From: Ahaetulla prasina
Lineage: Eukaryota > Chordata > Lepidosauria > Squamata > Colubridae
Length of the DNA stretch: 64,000 bases
Reading direction: 5' to 3'
Assembly: GCF_028640845.1 (NCBI RefSeq)
Contig: NC_080542.1
Location: 135,836,580 to 135,900,579, forward strand
The notes under the pieces are model-generated. The model saw nothing but the letters and a program-made list of their open reading frames with translations, did no database searches and was not told the origin of the DNA. Shown here piece after piece: positions 8,776 through 20,711 of this stretch; within the stretch, counting starts at the first letter, position 1; the number at the start of each line of letters is the position of its first letter. Made by a program: the position numbers and the translations under genes.

Positions 8776-10341
8776 GAGATAATTTTCTGTAATTACTCTT
8801 GGGTAAATAGATACGTTTAAGGAGTTACTTTAGTTCAGAGACAGTAATGCTGATGTGGATTGAGTTTTCTGATAATTTCTCCTTTTCTAATGATTCTGTC
8901 ACTTCATTTTTATGCTGCTTTTAGAAAAAACTGATCAGCTGGGACTATGGAAAAATAGTGTTTTCACTCTTATATGTGAACACACTATATTTTTCAATAG
9001 ATTGTGGGATTTGCATAAATCACATTGGGAAGGCATATTATATACTTTTCTAAATGTCTTGTTCAATGAGCAATACGTTTTATATGTAACAGTTCTACTA
9101 AAAACAGGTATAGAGCTCTGACTGAGTACTTGTAGCTTTCATCTTGACTTAAAAAACAACAACTTCTACTTCCCCTTCCTCCATTCCCAGATGCTTCTGG
9201 TAGAAAGGTTTCCATCAAGAACATCAAAACTGATTTCTCTTAGTTTGTCCTCAGCCTGGTGTGCTCCTGAATGAGATGGATTACAGCTCCCATCAGCCCC
9301 AGCCATTCGGTATTCTAGCACTGATTGGTGCAGATTATAGATAGGTGAGGTAGATGATATAAATGTAAAGGAAAATGAAATTGTAGCTGCATTGCATAGA
9401 CATCAAAATATAATGCAGTGAACTTTTAAGAAATGCTTTAAAAATATTTAAGATTTTAAAAAAGAAAATGAAATAAGAATGTACAACTTTGTAAAATAAT
9501 TATGTTTATATAAAAATACTGAAGTAGAAATCTTAAATATAAAAATTTGTTGAATTCAGGGGAAACTGTCTTTAGTTAAACTGATGGAGCTATCAAGCTC
9601 CCAGCTTCATATATAAGTTTCTGAGTATATTTTCTTTCTTACTATTGAGTTTAAGAATATCTATTTTTCTTTTAAAGGCTTGTGACCTTATTCCATGTTA
9701 ATGAAGAAATGCATAACTTGCATAAATGTTTTTACAGTATGTAACATATTTGCACATCAATGTTTGCATTATTTGATCTTACTTATACAGCAATACATGC
9801 CCATGACCACCAAATGGTCCATTCTAGGCTCCATATGGAGACATAGGAAGCCTCTTTCTGAATCAGTTAATTGAATCATCTGGTTTGTTGTTACTATTTC
9901 TGATTTGCGCAAATCATCATCAGAACAGGGTAAATCATCATCAGGATCTGGAGAAGTTGTAGGTTGAACCTCTGACTTTTTCAAATCCAGTTTAACTTCT
10001 TACACTGTACTGTGATTTTTCCAGACACTGACATGCTAGTGAACCAAAATAGCTGCAGTGGACTGATAAACGAGGCAGCATTGTGTGCACATTAAAAAAA
10101 CCTGTGGGACGAACCAGTGGACACCATCTCTAAGTCTAATTTTGAATTAGCAATCCGAACATGACTGACTATATTGATTGACACATGTTTAATGCCCTAC
10201 AAAGTGCAACAGGTTGTTCTCTCTTTAAGGAATACCATTGCCCTGAATTGTTTAACTGAATAATATCGCCTGAAGAAAAAAATCCATCATCATTTCCCCA
10301 CTTCTATTGAAGTCTTTTCTCTATCAAAACCAATGGATTCC
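8776..10341. other. Intron 1, no gene seen
   Basis: AT-rich intron. A short stretch near 9275-9310 (acagctcccatcagccccagcca) resembles part of a foldback hAT element, but the ends are not clear. Nothing else recognised. Confidence 0.4.
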
Positions 10342-10349
10342 TGCTAGAG

Positions 10350-10493
10350 CAAGGGTGTCAAATTTGCTGCATCACATTGCTGTAACGTGGTGTGTTGTGA
10401 TGTTTTCCCCATTCACAGAGCTGGGGTGGGCATGGTCTAGAGTGGACATGACCTGACGCATCCGGCCTACTGGCCACCAGTTTGAAACCCCTG
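10350..10493. mobile_element. hAT miniature element with perfect 8-bp duplication
   Basis: Ends caagggtgtcaaa and tttgaaacccctg are near-complementary. Both flanks are tgctagag (10342-10349 and 10494-10501). Related elements lie at 37173 and 50076. Confidence 0.85.
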
Positions 10494-10883
10494 TGCTAGA
10501 GAGACATATTTCAAATGTCATTCTAGTTATTAACTCTAAGAATAATACTTATTTCAGTAAATCCCTTAACTATAAAATAGAAATAATATGTTATGTTTCA
10601 GGGGACAAAAATAAAAGCTGTAAGTATTTTGGACCCAGATATTCTTTTTGGTGAAAAACTGTTCAGCTGTATTTTGTTAACAACCCAAACAGTGTCGTTA
10701 AAGAAATACGATGAAGTTACATTGACAGGTTTTATATACTACAGTAAGCTATCGTACAATTTGTTTGACTTTCTCTTACCGGGTTATGTGAATCCAACCA
10801 TTATTATTTGTTGAACATGATTTATCAAGTTTTTGCTTGATTAACAAACTAGATTTCCAAAAGCTCAGAATTGTAATCTATAT

Positions 10884-10988
10884 CAGGGGTCTCCAACCTA
10901 GTCAACTCTAAGACTTGTGGACTTCATCTCCCAGAATTCTGGGAGTTGAAGTCCACAAGTCTTAGAGTAGACTGGTTGGAGACCCCTG
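10884..10988. mobile_element. Foldback hAT miniature element, 105 bp
   Basis: Terminal repeats caggggtctccaacc and ggttggagacccctg are exact complements and the arms stay paired almost to the centre (ctcccagaattctgggag). Flanks atctatat and gtctatat match at 7 of 8. Confidence 0.85.
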
Positions 10989-10996
10989 GTCTATAT

Positions 10997-13014
10997 GGAA
11001 TGATCCCAATTGGGGAAGATGGTAATGAAACATGTGATTTTTCTATCTGACTTTGGAGATAGGTGGAGTGTATTAAAAAAAAAAGAAACTGTATTCAAAA
11101 ACCTGCTGAATCTGAGATCCCTAATATTGAACTCAATGTGTGTCTAGTATGGTACTTGTAAGTTTTCTGTTCCACCCTCTCCTGCTCCTCCTTCTCTTAC
11201 TACTTGTACTTGAACATATGTCATAAAAAAGAAAAAAAGGAGATTGGCTTCCAGAATCATAATTATTTCCAAAGATGACTTTTCAACTGCACATAGGTCT
11301 TATAGAGAACTCTTAGAAAATTATGAATGGCAATATTCAGAACTGCGGTTATTCCTTCTGGACTGTGAAAATCCAAACAAGCACTAGATGGCAGCAAGAG
11401 ATAGACATCCTTTGCTCTTCACTGCCATCTTGTGATCACCTGTATTTTTTTTCATTTTCCAGACATAATAGTTAGCCCAATTTATGTTTGGTTTGTACAC
11501 TTCCTTCCTATCTAGAAGAGTGAATAGATAAATTAATGCAGATAGGGAGTATCTCAGGAGATTACAGTACAGTACAGGGCAACCCTCAGCTGCTTGTCTT
11601 CTAGTAAATTGTTTTTTTCTGACTGACCACAATTACTGTGGCAGCCATCTTGAAAAAGGGCACACTTCCTACATATGGCTAATTCTAACCCAAAATACTC
11701 ATTTATGTCCACTAGCCTTAAACTTCATTTATTTTACAACATATCCTTAATAAAAGCTAAACATTGAATTGATGGCAAGGCATAGCCTATCCTACATTAC
11801 CTAGCAGCCAACCTGTGTCCCCACATCTAATAGCTCAGGAGAAGGAGAGAATGCATTAGCTATGCTAAATGCTCCTTCTTCAGGAAAGCACTGAGGCATA
11901 ATTTTATGACATGGCTGTAAACTTCACAGGAGTTAGTCATCTATTTTGAGAAGAAGGAAGATCTGTAAAACCTTGGATTATAGTACAGCAGCAGCATTAT
12001 GATCTTTGAAGAAAAAGTGGTATTTTAATCGCATTACATGAAAGTTAGCCCATATGATTACAGTGGGGTTTAATTTTGTGTTTTTACCTGTGTGGGTATA
12101 CGGAGCAGGAAGCATTGATTCTGTTCAACTATCTGACGTCAGTACCTTTTATTTAGTTAGCTATTTTGCTATTTTGCCTGTTGTACTGCCCTATTATAGC
12201 AACTCTAGTCAATAAGCCATGAAACCACATTTAGAACAGATAACCTAGAAATCCCTTAATAACCACATTAAATAAAGTTGACATTATAAACTAAAAGAAA
12301 TAAGATGCCAGATATGGTTTGCTGGGAAGAAAAGCCTATTAAAGGGTACTTTTTCTATTTTTTTAAAAAAAATACCAAAAGTAAAGGTGCCAGGTACATC
12401 TCTGTGGGCACCATATTCTGCATAGTACCTGCCACTAAGAAGACCAGGTTTCTGGTCTAAGAAGACCATATCCCATATCCCTTATATCCTGCAGAGACTG
12501 TGTCTTCAATAGACCCAGTACAGCCATTGGCATAGGTTGGGTAGAATTGTTTTCTGTTTCTTGGGAATAGCCTTTTTCCAGAAATTCAGTCAACCCCCCT
12601 CACTAAGGGTTTTTCATAAGCTATTAAAACATTACTTTGGAGGGCCTTTGTGAGTGATGGTATCAATTATTGATTCATTTACATGTGATTTTTATGATTT
12701 TTATATGCACACACACATATTGTAGAGACACAGTTTTATATATTTTTTTAAATGTATGTAAACCACTGAAAGTCTGCCTAGGTTGTATGATGCAAATCAG
12801 ATAAGTAACTGAATAAATAAAGGATAAGGTGTTGCATAATGTAGCCCATTGCCATGTTGTAAATGACTTTGGCTAAATGAACTGTGCTTAGAAGTTTATG
12901 GAAACCGGTGCAAAACAGGTGCTATTCTGCAATAGCTTTTGACAAACTGGCTCTGTCAAATTTTGTACCAACTGAAGCTTCATGATCATTTTCAAAGGTT
13001 GCAGTAAGCCAGCT
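10997..13014. other. Intron 1, no gene seen
   Basis: AT-rich. A weak LINE/SINE-tail-like stretch (ccactgaaagtctgcctaggttg ... aataaataaa) ends near 12824, too diverged to name. No other feature. Confidence 0.4.
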
Positions 13015-13420
13015 TTGTTTGTTTGTTTGTTTGTTTATGAAATTTATACGCCACCCCCTCCTTGCTCACAAAGACTCTAGTCGGCTTACAAGCAATAAAG
13101 ACACAGTATAGAAAATTAAAAAAACAAAAATAACACCACCTCCTGGCAACAACACACAGTCAACTGAGCCATTTGATGGGCTCTATTCCACTCTGGGTTC
13201 CCCAGGCCTGCTGGCAAAACCAAGTTTTCAGACTCTTACGAAAGAGTGTCAAAGTGGGGGCAGGTTCTGAATGATGAAATACCAAAGAGAGGGAGCCACC
13301 ATGGAGAAGTCCCTTCTTCTGGGTCCTGCCAGATGCGTCACCTTTAGGAACTGGAACTGCCTCTCTGCTCTAGTGAATTGGGTGGATGTGACTGACAAAA
13401 TGGTGTATGGTGATAGAGAT
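13015..13420 (-). mobile_element. CR1/L2-clade LINE, 3' end
   Basis: On the minus strand a protein C terminus with the family pattern (RRDFSMVAPSLWYFI, i.e. a basic stretch, then APxLWN-like, then a short acidic tail in related copies) leads into a 3' UTR. It ends with aagccgactagagtctttgtgagcaagg and an (AAAC)n tail read at 13015-13036 on the plus strand as gtttgtttg. Several frame breaks; far more diverged than the copies at 32-36 kb and 39-40 kb. Confidence 0.55.
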
Positions 13421-13429
13421 ACACTTCCT

Positions 13430-14762
13430 GATTCAGGTATGGTTATAACTGACGCATCAGTTGAAGCTACACAGATTTCCTGGGAAACTATGCAAATTGT
13501 TCTGCAGATTGTGAGAAATAAGTTTTGCCTAATATTTGTTAATGACAATTTGTCAGACAATTGAGTTTTATGTTAAGCTTAAAGAAAAGGGCAATATTGT
13601 GGCATGGATTACAAATAGTTTGTATTCCAAAAATGAATGTTCTGCCCTCTCAATCTCAAATAAAATAAATCTTTAGGAGAGCTAGATATAGTATATAAAA
13701 CAAATGTGACACAGTGTCATCACATTTATAAACAAAATGCTACCTTAGGAATATGTTTTAAGCTATGCTGGTTTTCCGAGATTCATCCTTAAGGTGTTCC
13801 CTTAAAAGTAATCAAAAATGAAATCTCATTCCATTTTATGACAATCTTAGAATTCTTGATTTGAAGCACCATTTAAATTAATTCATTATCTGGGAGAGAA
13901 AATGTTGTTTACATAGAGATATACAGGTTAGGCATGTGATAGAATTGCTGGAAAAGTTCTATTTCTATAGTCTGGTTGGTAAATCTTTTGGATTAATGAT
14001 GGTTGGATTAACCATGTTGGGTAGGAAGATCAATCTGGAATGAAGAAAATTATGGTAGTTCACCACTACCATAATTTTCTAAAGACCACTCAGTTCAAAG
14101 TTCAGTATTTTTGAACCAGCATAAATTAATCCAGGAAAAATAACCTTTATATTTTTTTAGAACTAATGTATCTATTATACTGTATTTCGATTTTTTTTCT
14201 TATTTGAAGATTGTAATACATGAAATTGGGCCATTGTGATTTAAATTGTAATGAAAATTAGATGCAACTTTCTTTGAGCTCTTTATTTAATATAAAATAG
14301 AATAGAACATTTCCATTTAAATTTGTTATTTGATGTTTTTTTCCACTCCTGCTGCTATTATTGTTTTAGGTTCTGTTTTATGTCACAGTTTTTTTTAAAT
14401 GTTTTTTTTACATAAGCTTTTTGGGAGACTTTTAGGAGTGGAGTAACATTTTTTTTAAAAAAAAATGACATTTGTGTAAGCAGAGGACAGAATCAGAAAT
14501 CATTACCTATGTGTGTTACACAGTTTAGATTTTTCTTTCAGTTCATTTGTTACAGAAATCTCTATTGTCCTTCAGTCGTGTTCCTGAGTCTTTTAATATA
14601 AAATATTCAACACTTGGAATGCACTCACTCTCTTGAATCCCAAAAGACAACAGCAGTGAGAAAAACAGGCCAGCCAGTTTATCAAACATAGAACTGGTCA
14701 TAAAATCTTATCTGGCAATTCTCCATTACATTTGTGGATAGAGAAATGGAGTTTCTTTAGCC
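13430..14762. other. Intron 1, no gene seen
   Basis: AT-rich with poly-T runs. The only structure noted is the 16-bp hairpin at 14044-14080, listed separately. Confidence 0.4.
14044..14080. repeat. Perfect 16-bp hairpin, 5-nt loop
   Basis: Arm agaaaattatggtagt (14044-14059) is exactly complementary to actaccataattttct (14065-14080), loop tcacc. It is not part of a recognised transposon end. Confidence 0.75.
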
Positions 14763-14855
14763 CAGTATTCTCAGCCTTCCTCACCTATGGATAGCTGGGG
14801 ACTTGTGGGAGTTGAAGTCCACATATCTTAGAATTGCCGAGGTTGAGAAACACTG
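14763..14855. mobile_element. Foldback hAT miniature element, degraded
   Basis: Right half is clear (gggagttgaagtccacatatctta ... ggttgagaaacactg); left terminus is eroded (cagtattctcagcc). Flanks ctttagcc and tcctagca are only weakly alike. Confidence 0.6.
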
Positions 14856-14863
14856 TCCTAGCA

Positions 14864-16624
14864 AAGGAGAAGCTCTTGAGCCATTTCCTGAAGCCAAGAC
14901 TGCCCATTGGTGGGAATGGTGGCGCTATCACTTAAAAACAAGTCAGATCTTCTCTTGGGAATTAATTGAAGTGTGGGAAGCTGGAAGGCTGTAGACTGTG
15001 AGACAGATGCTTTAAAACAAGACATTCTTGTACATCCTTTGTCCATCATATAATTAAATGTGTAAAAACATCACACTCCACCTATGCTGGTATCACCACA
15101 ATTCCCATTAGAAAGAATTTCTAACAGCAAAGTTTCTTCAGTGAAATTGGATTAAGAACTACCAGTTAAGGAAAATACAGGATCATTTTTCTGCCTGATA
15201 CTACAAAAAAATGTTAGGAAGACTAAAGTGATCTGATCTGATTAAGACAGTTTTACCTTGATATTATCTGGACCAATTCCCAAAATTGGGAACCTTTAAG
15301 GGTTTTTGGACTTCAGTTTACAGAATTGCCCAGCCGGAATTTCTAGATATATTGGATTCAAAAGTCCAGTTGTGATATTTTTAGCTCTTTGCTGTCCCAT
15401 CTAAGTAATATCGGGTTGAGAAAGGAAACTGTAAAATTTTGGATCAGGCTAGCTGGATATGATACTTGCTGAAGGAGGAAACCTCACTGTTGTGCAGATG
15501 TTGTAATTCTATTTTTAGTTTATATTTTGAGTGTCTATAGCCTATTATGTCCCCAGGTTATCCTACAAATTCAAATATCTGGATTACATCAAGCTTCACA
15601 GTGAATGTCTGGATAGTCTGTCTTCCTTTTTCCTAAAGCATTTGACCAATTGTGATTATGATTAAAACCTGGACTAAATTTGGTCTTGTATCATTCCCAG
15701 AGTGAAGATTTTCTAAATACATGAATTAGCATAGCATGGCCATGTAGGGTGCTTTGTGCAGCAAAATATCTGCTCTAGCATTATTACATTCAGTGGTTGG
15801 CTTTGCCCATTGAATTAAACCACAATTTTTAATTATGGCTCGTTGCATAAGTCACAGTTGGGTAGATTTCAACATCACACTAAAACAAAATTATGTTATG
15901 AATTAATGAGACATATGAACCCAATTCCACCCATATATATAATTCGGTGTACCTCATTTCCTTTTACTTGTGTTTTTTTTTTTGTGGAGTGTACATTACA
16001 CAAAATTATGTATAGATTTACAATATGATATTTCCTTGGCATTTAACCATACTTGCATTTAATAGAACAAGTATTATTTAAAAGTACCATTGAATAAGCC
16101 AGAACTCCACTTGGCATGACATTATACCTGTTTGCCTTATGTGTGCAGATACTTCTAATTAGGGCTATGCAATGCTTAGCATATAATCCCTGAAAAGTAT
16201 TTTGCAGTATGACTGTAGCACTTTTCTACAACACCTTAGAGCAGCTGTATATTTTCCAGAGATGGTACAGCAGCAGCAGAAGAAGATGCAGCTGTTTCTA
16301 AAGTGTTGCATACAGGTGCTAACATTCCTGCTCTGAAGCATTATTTGATCATGGAATCTGAAGAATTACAGATTACTGTTAATACAGCAGGAAGTTGTAA
16401 CTTGTGAGAACGATAGAGCCCAAGTTTGCACTTACGGTGGTAAAGGATTTGTGCAAATGCTAGGTTAAAGTAATGCCTCCTCTCTAGTTTCTGTTAGAAT
16501 CCTGTACCATATACATCATGAGGCTTGTTTTCTAATAAATATGTTTCAGTAGTTTTAAGGAACTATAACCACATTCCTTCTCTTTGAAGCTGTAGCCAGC
16601 ATATTCTTTAGCTTGTGGGTAGTA
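14864..16624. other. Intron 1, no gene seen
   Basis: AT-rich. About 15275-15375 holds a diverged foldback-hAT-like fragment (aacctttaagg, then ggacttcagtttacagaattgcccagcc). No coding signal. Confidence 0.4.
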
Positions 16625-17435
16625 CCCTGTTTCCCCAAAAATAAGACCTATCCCAAAACGAAGCCCTAGCATTTTGTGCTTGTGCCTAATATAAGCCCTA
16701 TCCCCCCCCCAAATAAGCCCTTCTTAAGAGCCTGCGCAGCCAGCTGCCCACCCATTCCATCTGGTTGCTCGCAGTGCCATGGGCTTGAGGTGAGGCGGGG
16801 TGGTGGTGGAGCAGCTCCATGCACCCCCTGCCAGCTTATTTCAGGGCCCCTGCAAGCAGATCATCCATGCCCTGACACCTGCCTTGCGGTGGCAGCCAGG
16901 TGCAGCAGAAGCCCATGTGGCCACCAGCTCACGTCTTCTGCTTGCTCGTGGCCACAACGGAGCAGGAGGCTGAATGGTGCAGTGGTGCAGCAGCTGTGAG
17001 GCCAGGCAGGTGTCGGGGTATGGATGGCCTGGCTGTGGAGGCCCTGAGATAAGCCGGTGTGAGACATATGGGGCAGCTGCACTCCCCCACCTCACCTTGT
17101 GGCTGTGGCACTGGTGCGTTGCTCAGCCTCCTATTCTGTTGCAGCCGCAAGCAAACAGAAGTGGGCCACGCTGGGTCCTGCTGGATGGGGTTCCTGGAGC
17201 TGCTACCATGAGGCGAGGGAGGTGTCTGGGCGTGAATAGCCTGGCTGCAGGGGCCCTGAGGTAAGTTGGTGCAGGACACGTGGGGCAGCCCCACCTCCCG
17301 TGAGCATGCAGAAGAAATGGGCCTTTCGTACATGGGAAAAAAATAAGAAGCCCCCCCCCCCCAAATAAAACCTAATGCTTATTTTTTCCCGCCCCCCCTG
17401 AATAAGACCCGGTCTTATTTTCAGGGAAACACAGG
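16625..17435. mobile_element. Mariner-type miniature element with internal duplications
   Basis: Terminal repeats ccctgtttccccaaaaataagacc and ggtcttattttcagggaaacacagg are inverted copies, flanked by TA on both sides (16623-16624, 17436-17437). The G+C-rich interior contains a repeated module (gaggcaggtgtcggg-like, then ccctgaggtaag-like, then gtggggcagc-like), seen twice in direct orientation near 17000-17095 and 17210-17305, and an inverted counterpart near 16815-16900. No transposase frame. Confidence 0.7.
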
Positions 17436-17440
17436 TATAT

Positions 17441-17785
17441 ATGTAGTCCTTGATGTACAACCACCTGTTCAGCAGCCATTCAAACTTACAACAGTGCAGA
17501 AAAAGTGTCTTATGATTGGTCCTTGCACTTTTAACCATCCGCATGTTCATGTGATCAAAATTTTGATGGTTGGCAACTGGCATGTATTTACCACAGCTGC
17601 AATGTCTGGGATCATGTGATCTCCATTTGCAACATTCCCATTTGGCTTCCAATAAGTGAATCTGTGAGGGAAACGAGATTCGCTTAACAACTTTGGCAAA
17701 AAAGATCTTAAAATCCAACATGACATGCCTTGGTTAGCAATGGAAATTCTGGTCCCAACTGTAGTCGTACATTAAGGACTAATTA
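17441..17785. mobile_element. Tigger/mariner-like miniature element
   Basis: Starts tatatgtagtccttgatgtacaa and ends gtcgtacattaaggact; internal phrases match the complete copies (cagccattcaaacttacaac, gatcatgtgatctccatttgc). Ends are eroded. It abuts the element at 16625-17435. Confidence 0.7.
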
Positions 17786-17814
17786 TACCATCTGCATCTA
17801 TATACAGTGATACG

Positions 17815-18190
17815 CAGGTAGTCCTCCATTTACGACCACACTTGACCCCAAATTTTCTGTTGTTAAGTGAGACATTTGTTAAGTGAGGTTTATCTCATTT
17901 TACCATTTTTCTTACCACAGTTGTTAAGTGAATCACTGCAGTTGATAAGTTAGTAACCCAGTTGTTAAGTGAATCTGGTTTGTTTGTCAGAAGGTCGCAA
18001 AAGGGGATTACGTGACCCTGGGACACAGCAACGGTCATAAATATGAACCAATTGCCAAATGTGTGAATTTTGATCATATGGTGATGTGAAGGCAGCAAAG
18101 CTCATAATTGTGATCATAAGTCACATTTTTCAGTGCCGTTGTAACTTTAAACGGTCACCAAATGAACCGCTGTAAGTCGAGGACTACCTG
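17815..18190. mobile_element. Tigger/mariner-like miniature element, complete
   Basis: Inverted ends caggtagtcctccatttacgacc and gtaagtcgaggactacctg; followed by TA. The interior has the repeated gttaagtga motif. It has no coding capacity, so it depended on a transposase from elsewhere. Confidence 0.8.
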
Positions 18191-18192
18191 TA

Positions 18193-19184
18193 GTTTTAAA
18201 AACTTTCCAGATGTACTTTCAGAATCATGATGTTTGGATTACATCTTTTAGCTTCTCTAGAGAGAATAATTTGTTTTGGATTTATTAGATCATTTTGGAA
18301 TCCTGAATTGCTTCTGGTTGGTTTGGCAGCTTTTGCTTCCTCTCTATTCCTCTTCTTATATTTGTTACGTGTCAGAACTTGTGCTTCCTTCAGTGGCGGG
18401 GAGAGTATGGTCTTGTGCACCAGAATTAGTTCTGTCAGCAAAAATAAGAGAGCGGTCCAGAAAGGAATATGGTTGCATTGTTCCATTTATGTACCTAGGA
18501 AAAGACCCAATCCACATACTTGGATGTGTTCATCTAATTAGTTCAAGGTGGAGGCCCGGTTACTCCCTGAGATTTGCCAAATATGAATAGAATAGCAAAT
18601 AGTTTTAAGAATAGAAAATGTAAATAAGGTATCATAAAGCCCAATGATTTTGGGATATAAATTAACTTATTTCTGAAGTTCTGATCTTCCAGCAATGTCC
18701 CTTAAATCATTACTCTCTTTTTCTGAAAAATACTAGCGCAGAGAAAAGGTATTCTAGCAGTTACATCTCTGAATATTACTATGAATCGTAATGAGTAGCG
18801 GTGAAGGAATGCATGTGGGTAGATGTGTGTCTTTGTTGAGGAGGGAGTGTTCAAAGAAATAAATATTGAGCATGCAGCTTTTTGCTTTAGCAAATCCTAC
18901 AGATTTTACTAGACTTGATGAGAGGTTCTCAACCATTAAAGAAAGAAGTCAGCCTGTTCATTAAACCTGAATGCTTAATCAGATATCCTTTAAGCACAAT
19001 ATAAAGAATAAAGTCCTTGAATAATTTATGTGGAAAGTAGATCCGCTAGATGAAAGAGGCCTTGCTGTTTCCTATTCACTAAAAAAAAACACACACACAC
19101 AACACATGGAGATGAGAATCTATTTTTCATATAATAGTATTGTTAATGAAAGGTGTGTGTGTGCTGAAATGGTATCAACTAAAC
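18193..19184. other. Intron 1, no gene seen
   Basis: Two overlapping 104-codon frames at 18227-18590 have no family resemblance and are taken as chance. No repeat recognised apart from a short (AC)n at 19089-19100. Confidence 0.4.
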
Positions 19185-19309
19185 CAGAGGTGGGGAACTA
19201 TGGCCCCTTTATGACTTGTGGATTTCAACTCCCAGAATTCCTTTACGCTGCCTCAGGAATTCTGGGAGTTGAAGTTCACAAGTCATAGGGCCATAGTTCC
19301 TCACCCCTG
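19185..19309. mobile_element. Foldback hAT-type miniature element
   Basis: Inverted arms: cagaggtggggaactatggcc and ggccatagttcctcacccctg, meeting at aattcctttacgctgcctcaggaatt. The flanks do not show a clear duplication. Confidence 0.7.
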
Positions 19310-19624
19310 ACTCCTGTCGGAAGACAGAAAAAAGTTACTATATCTGGTAATACCAGATATATCTATGTATACAGTACTTGGGTTTTTTTTTATTTATGAT
19401 TGGTTGAAACGTTTGGAAATAAACTGTCCCAAAGAATTTGTTCAGATATCTGAGAACTTCTTACTGATCTATCAGTACTGCAGGTCATCAGTAAAAGGCT
19501 TATGACCAAACTTCTAGGAATTATGTCTGTTTTGCATGGTTATTCAAAAGAGTTCAAGTACCTTAAGATAAAAGAAAATTATGATAATTGCTAAGCTAAC
19601 TTAAAGGTTAAAAGTTTTCCCTTT

Positions 19625-19860
19625 CCAGTCATATCCTACCCTAGGGGGCAGTGCTTTCTCCAATTTTTGGCTGAGGGAGCCAGCATTGTCTGAAGATGCT
19701 TCTGTGGTCATATGGCCAGCATGACTCTACACTGAGACGCACAGAACGCTCTTATCTTCCCACTGTAGTGGTACCTATTTATCTACTTGCATTTACATGC
19801 TTTTGAACTGCAAGGAGCTGGGGCAAGGAATGGGAGCTCATCCTGCTATGCAGCAGTCAA
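19625..19860 (-). mobile_element. Sauria-type SINE, old and truncated
   Basis: Reading the minus strand gives diverged versions of the SINE body: tcctgttccttgcccc-like region, gcagttcaaaagc, tgcaagtagataaatagg and ggccatatgaccacag. The tail (ctagggtagg) and head are eroded. Confidence 0.6.
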
Positions 19861-20084
19861 GTCTCGAAACAGACTGTCAGCTTTCCATCTTATCCATTAT
19901 TATTTCTATCTGTCCACTTATCATCCAAATTATTTTAGCCTGGAAAAATTGGTTTACCAGCATAGATGCATTTAAAAGAAACAAGTTAGTAATAGTTGAA
20001 ATTATCTAAAGCTTTTGGGAATGTCAAATAGCCAGCCAGATTTAGATTTGCTAAGATTTGTTTTAGCACCATATTCCCCAAGGT

Positions 20085-20165
20085 GGTGCCCTCTAGATGT
20101 GCTAGGACTCACAGTTTCCATCTCACCAATCGTGCTGAATGAAAATTTGGGGAAATGCAATTCTA
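20085..20165. mobile_element. hAT-type fragment
   Basis: ggtggtgccctctagatgtgctaggactcacagtttccatctcacc resembles one arm of a foldback element common in amniotes (one arm ...ctagatgttttggactacaactcccat). Only one arm is present. Confidence 0.35.
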
Positions 20166-20345
20166 GCATGTTGGATATGGTGAAAGCTTTGCCACAGAAT
20201 TTGGATTCCATGGGGTCTTTAATCTTTCAAATAAATGGCATCTTGAGGAATATAATCTGTTTGTTTGCCACGTTGGGTCCATTTTGTGATGTTGTTTTAT
20301 GAACATATATTATTCTTGTTGTATTGATATCTGAAACAACATGTA

Positions 20346-20709
20346 CATGTAATCCTCAACTTAAGATCATTTGTTTAGCAACTATTTAAACTTATGATAG
20401 TGCTGAAAAAGCAACTTATATCCTGTCCTCGCACTTATGACCATTGTTGCAGTATCTCCACAATCACATGAGTAAAATTCAGGTGCTTGACATCTGGCAT
20501 GTATTTAAATTGGTTGCAGTGTTTGCTGCTTGCAACCTTCCCAGCCAATAATCAGAATTGTTGAGGGAAGCCAGATTCATATTACAGGCACGTGATTTGC
20601 TTAACCATGGCAGAAAGGTTGTGAAATTGGGTGTGACTATCCTAAGTACTGCCTCGCTTAGCAACAGAAGTTCTGGTCCGAATTACGGTTGTAAATTGAG
20701 GACCACCTG
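20346..20709. mobile_element. Tigger/mariner-like miniature element, complete
   Basis: Ends catgtaatcctcaacttaagatc and gtaaattgaggaccacctg are inverted and flanked by TA on both sides (20344-20345, 20710-20711). The interior matches the family throughout. Confidence 0.8.
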
Positions 20710-20711
20710 TA

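Noticed and set aside
18227..18590. Two overlapping 104-codon plus-strand frames, one with hydrophobic segments.
   Set aside because: No homologous motif, no splice-site support, and typical of chance frames in T-rich intron.
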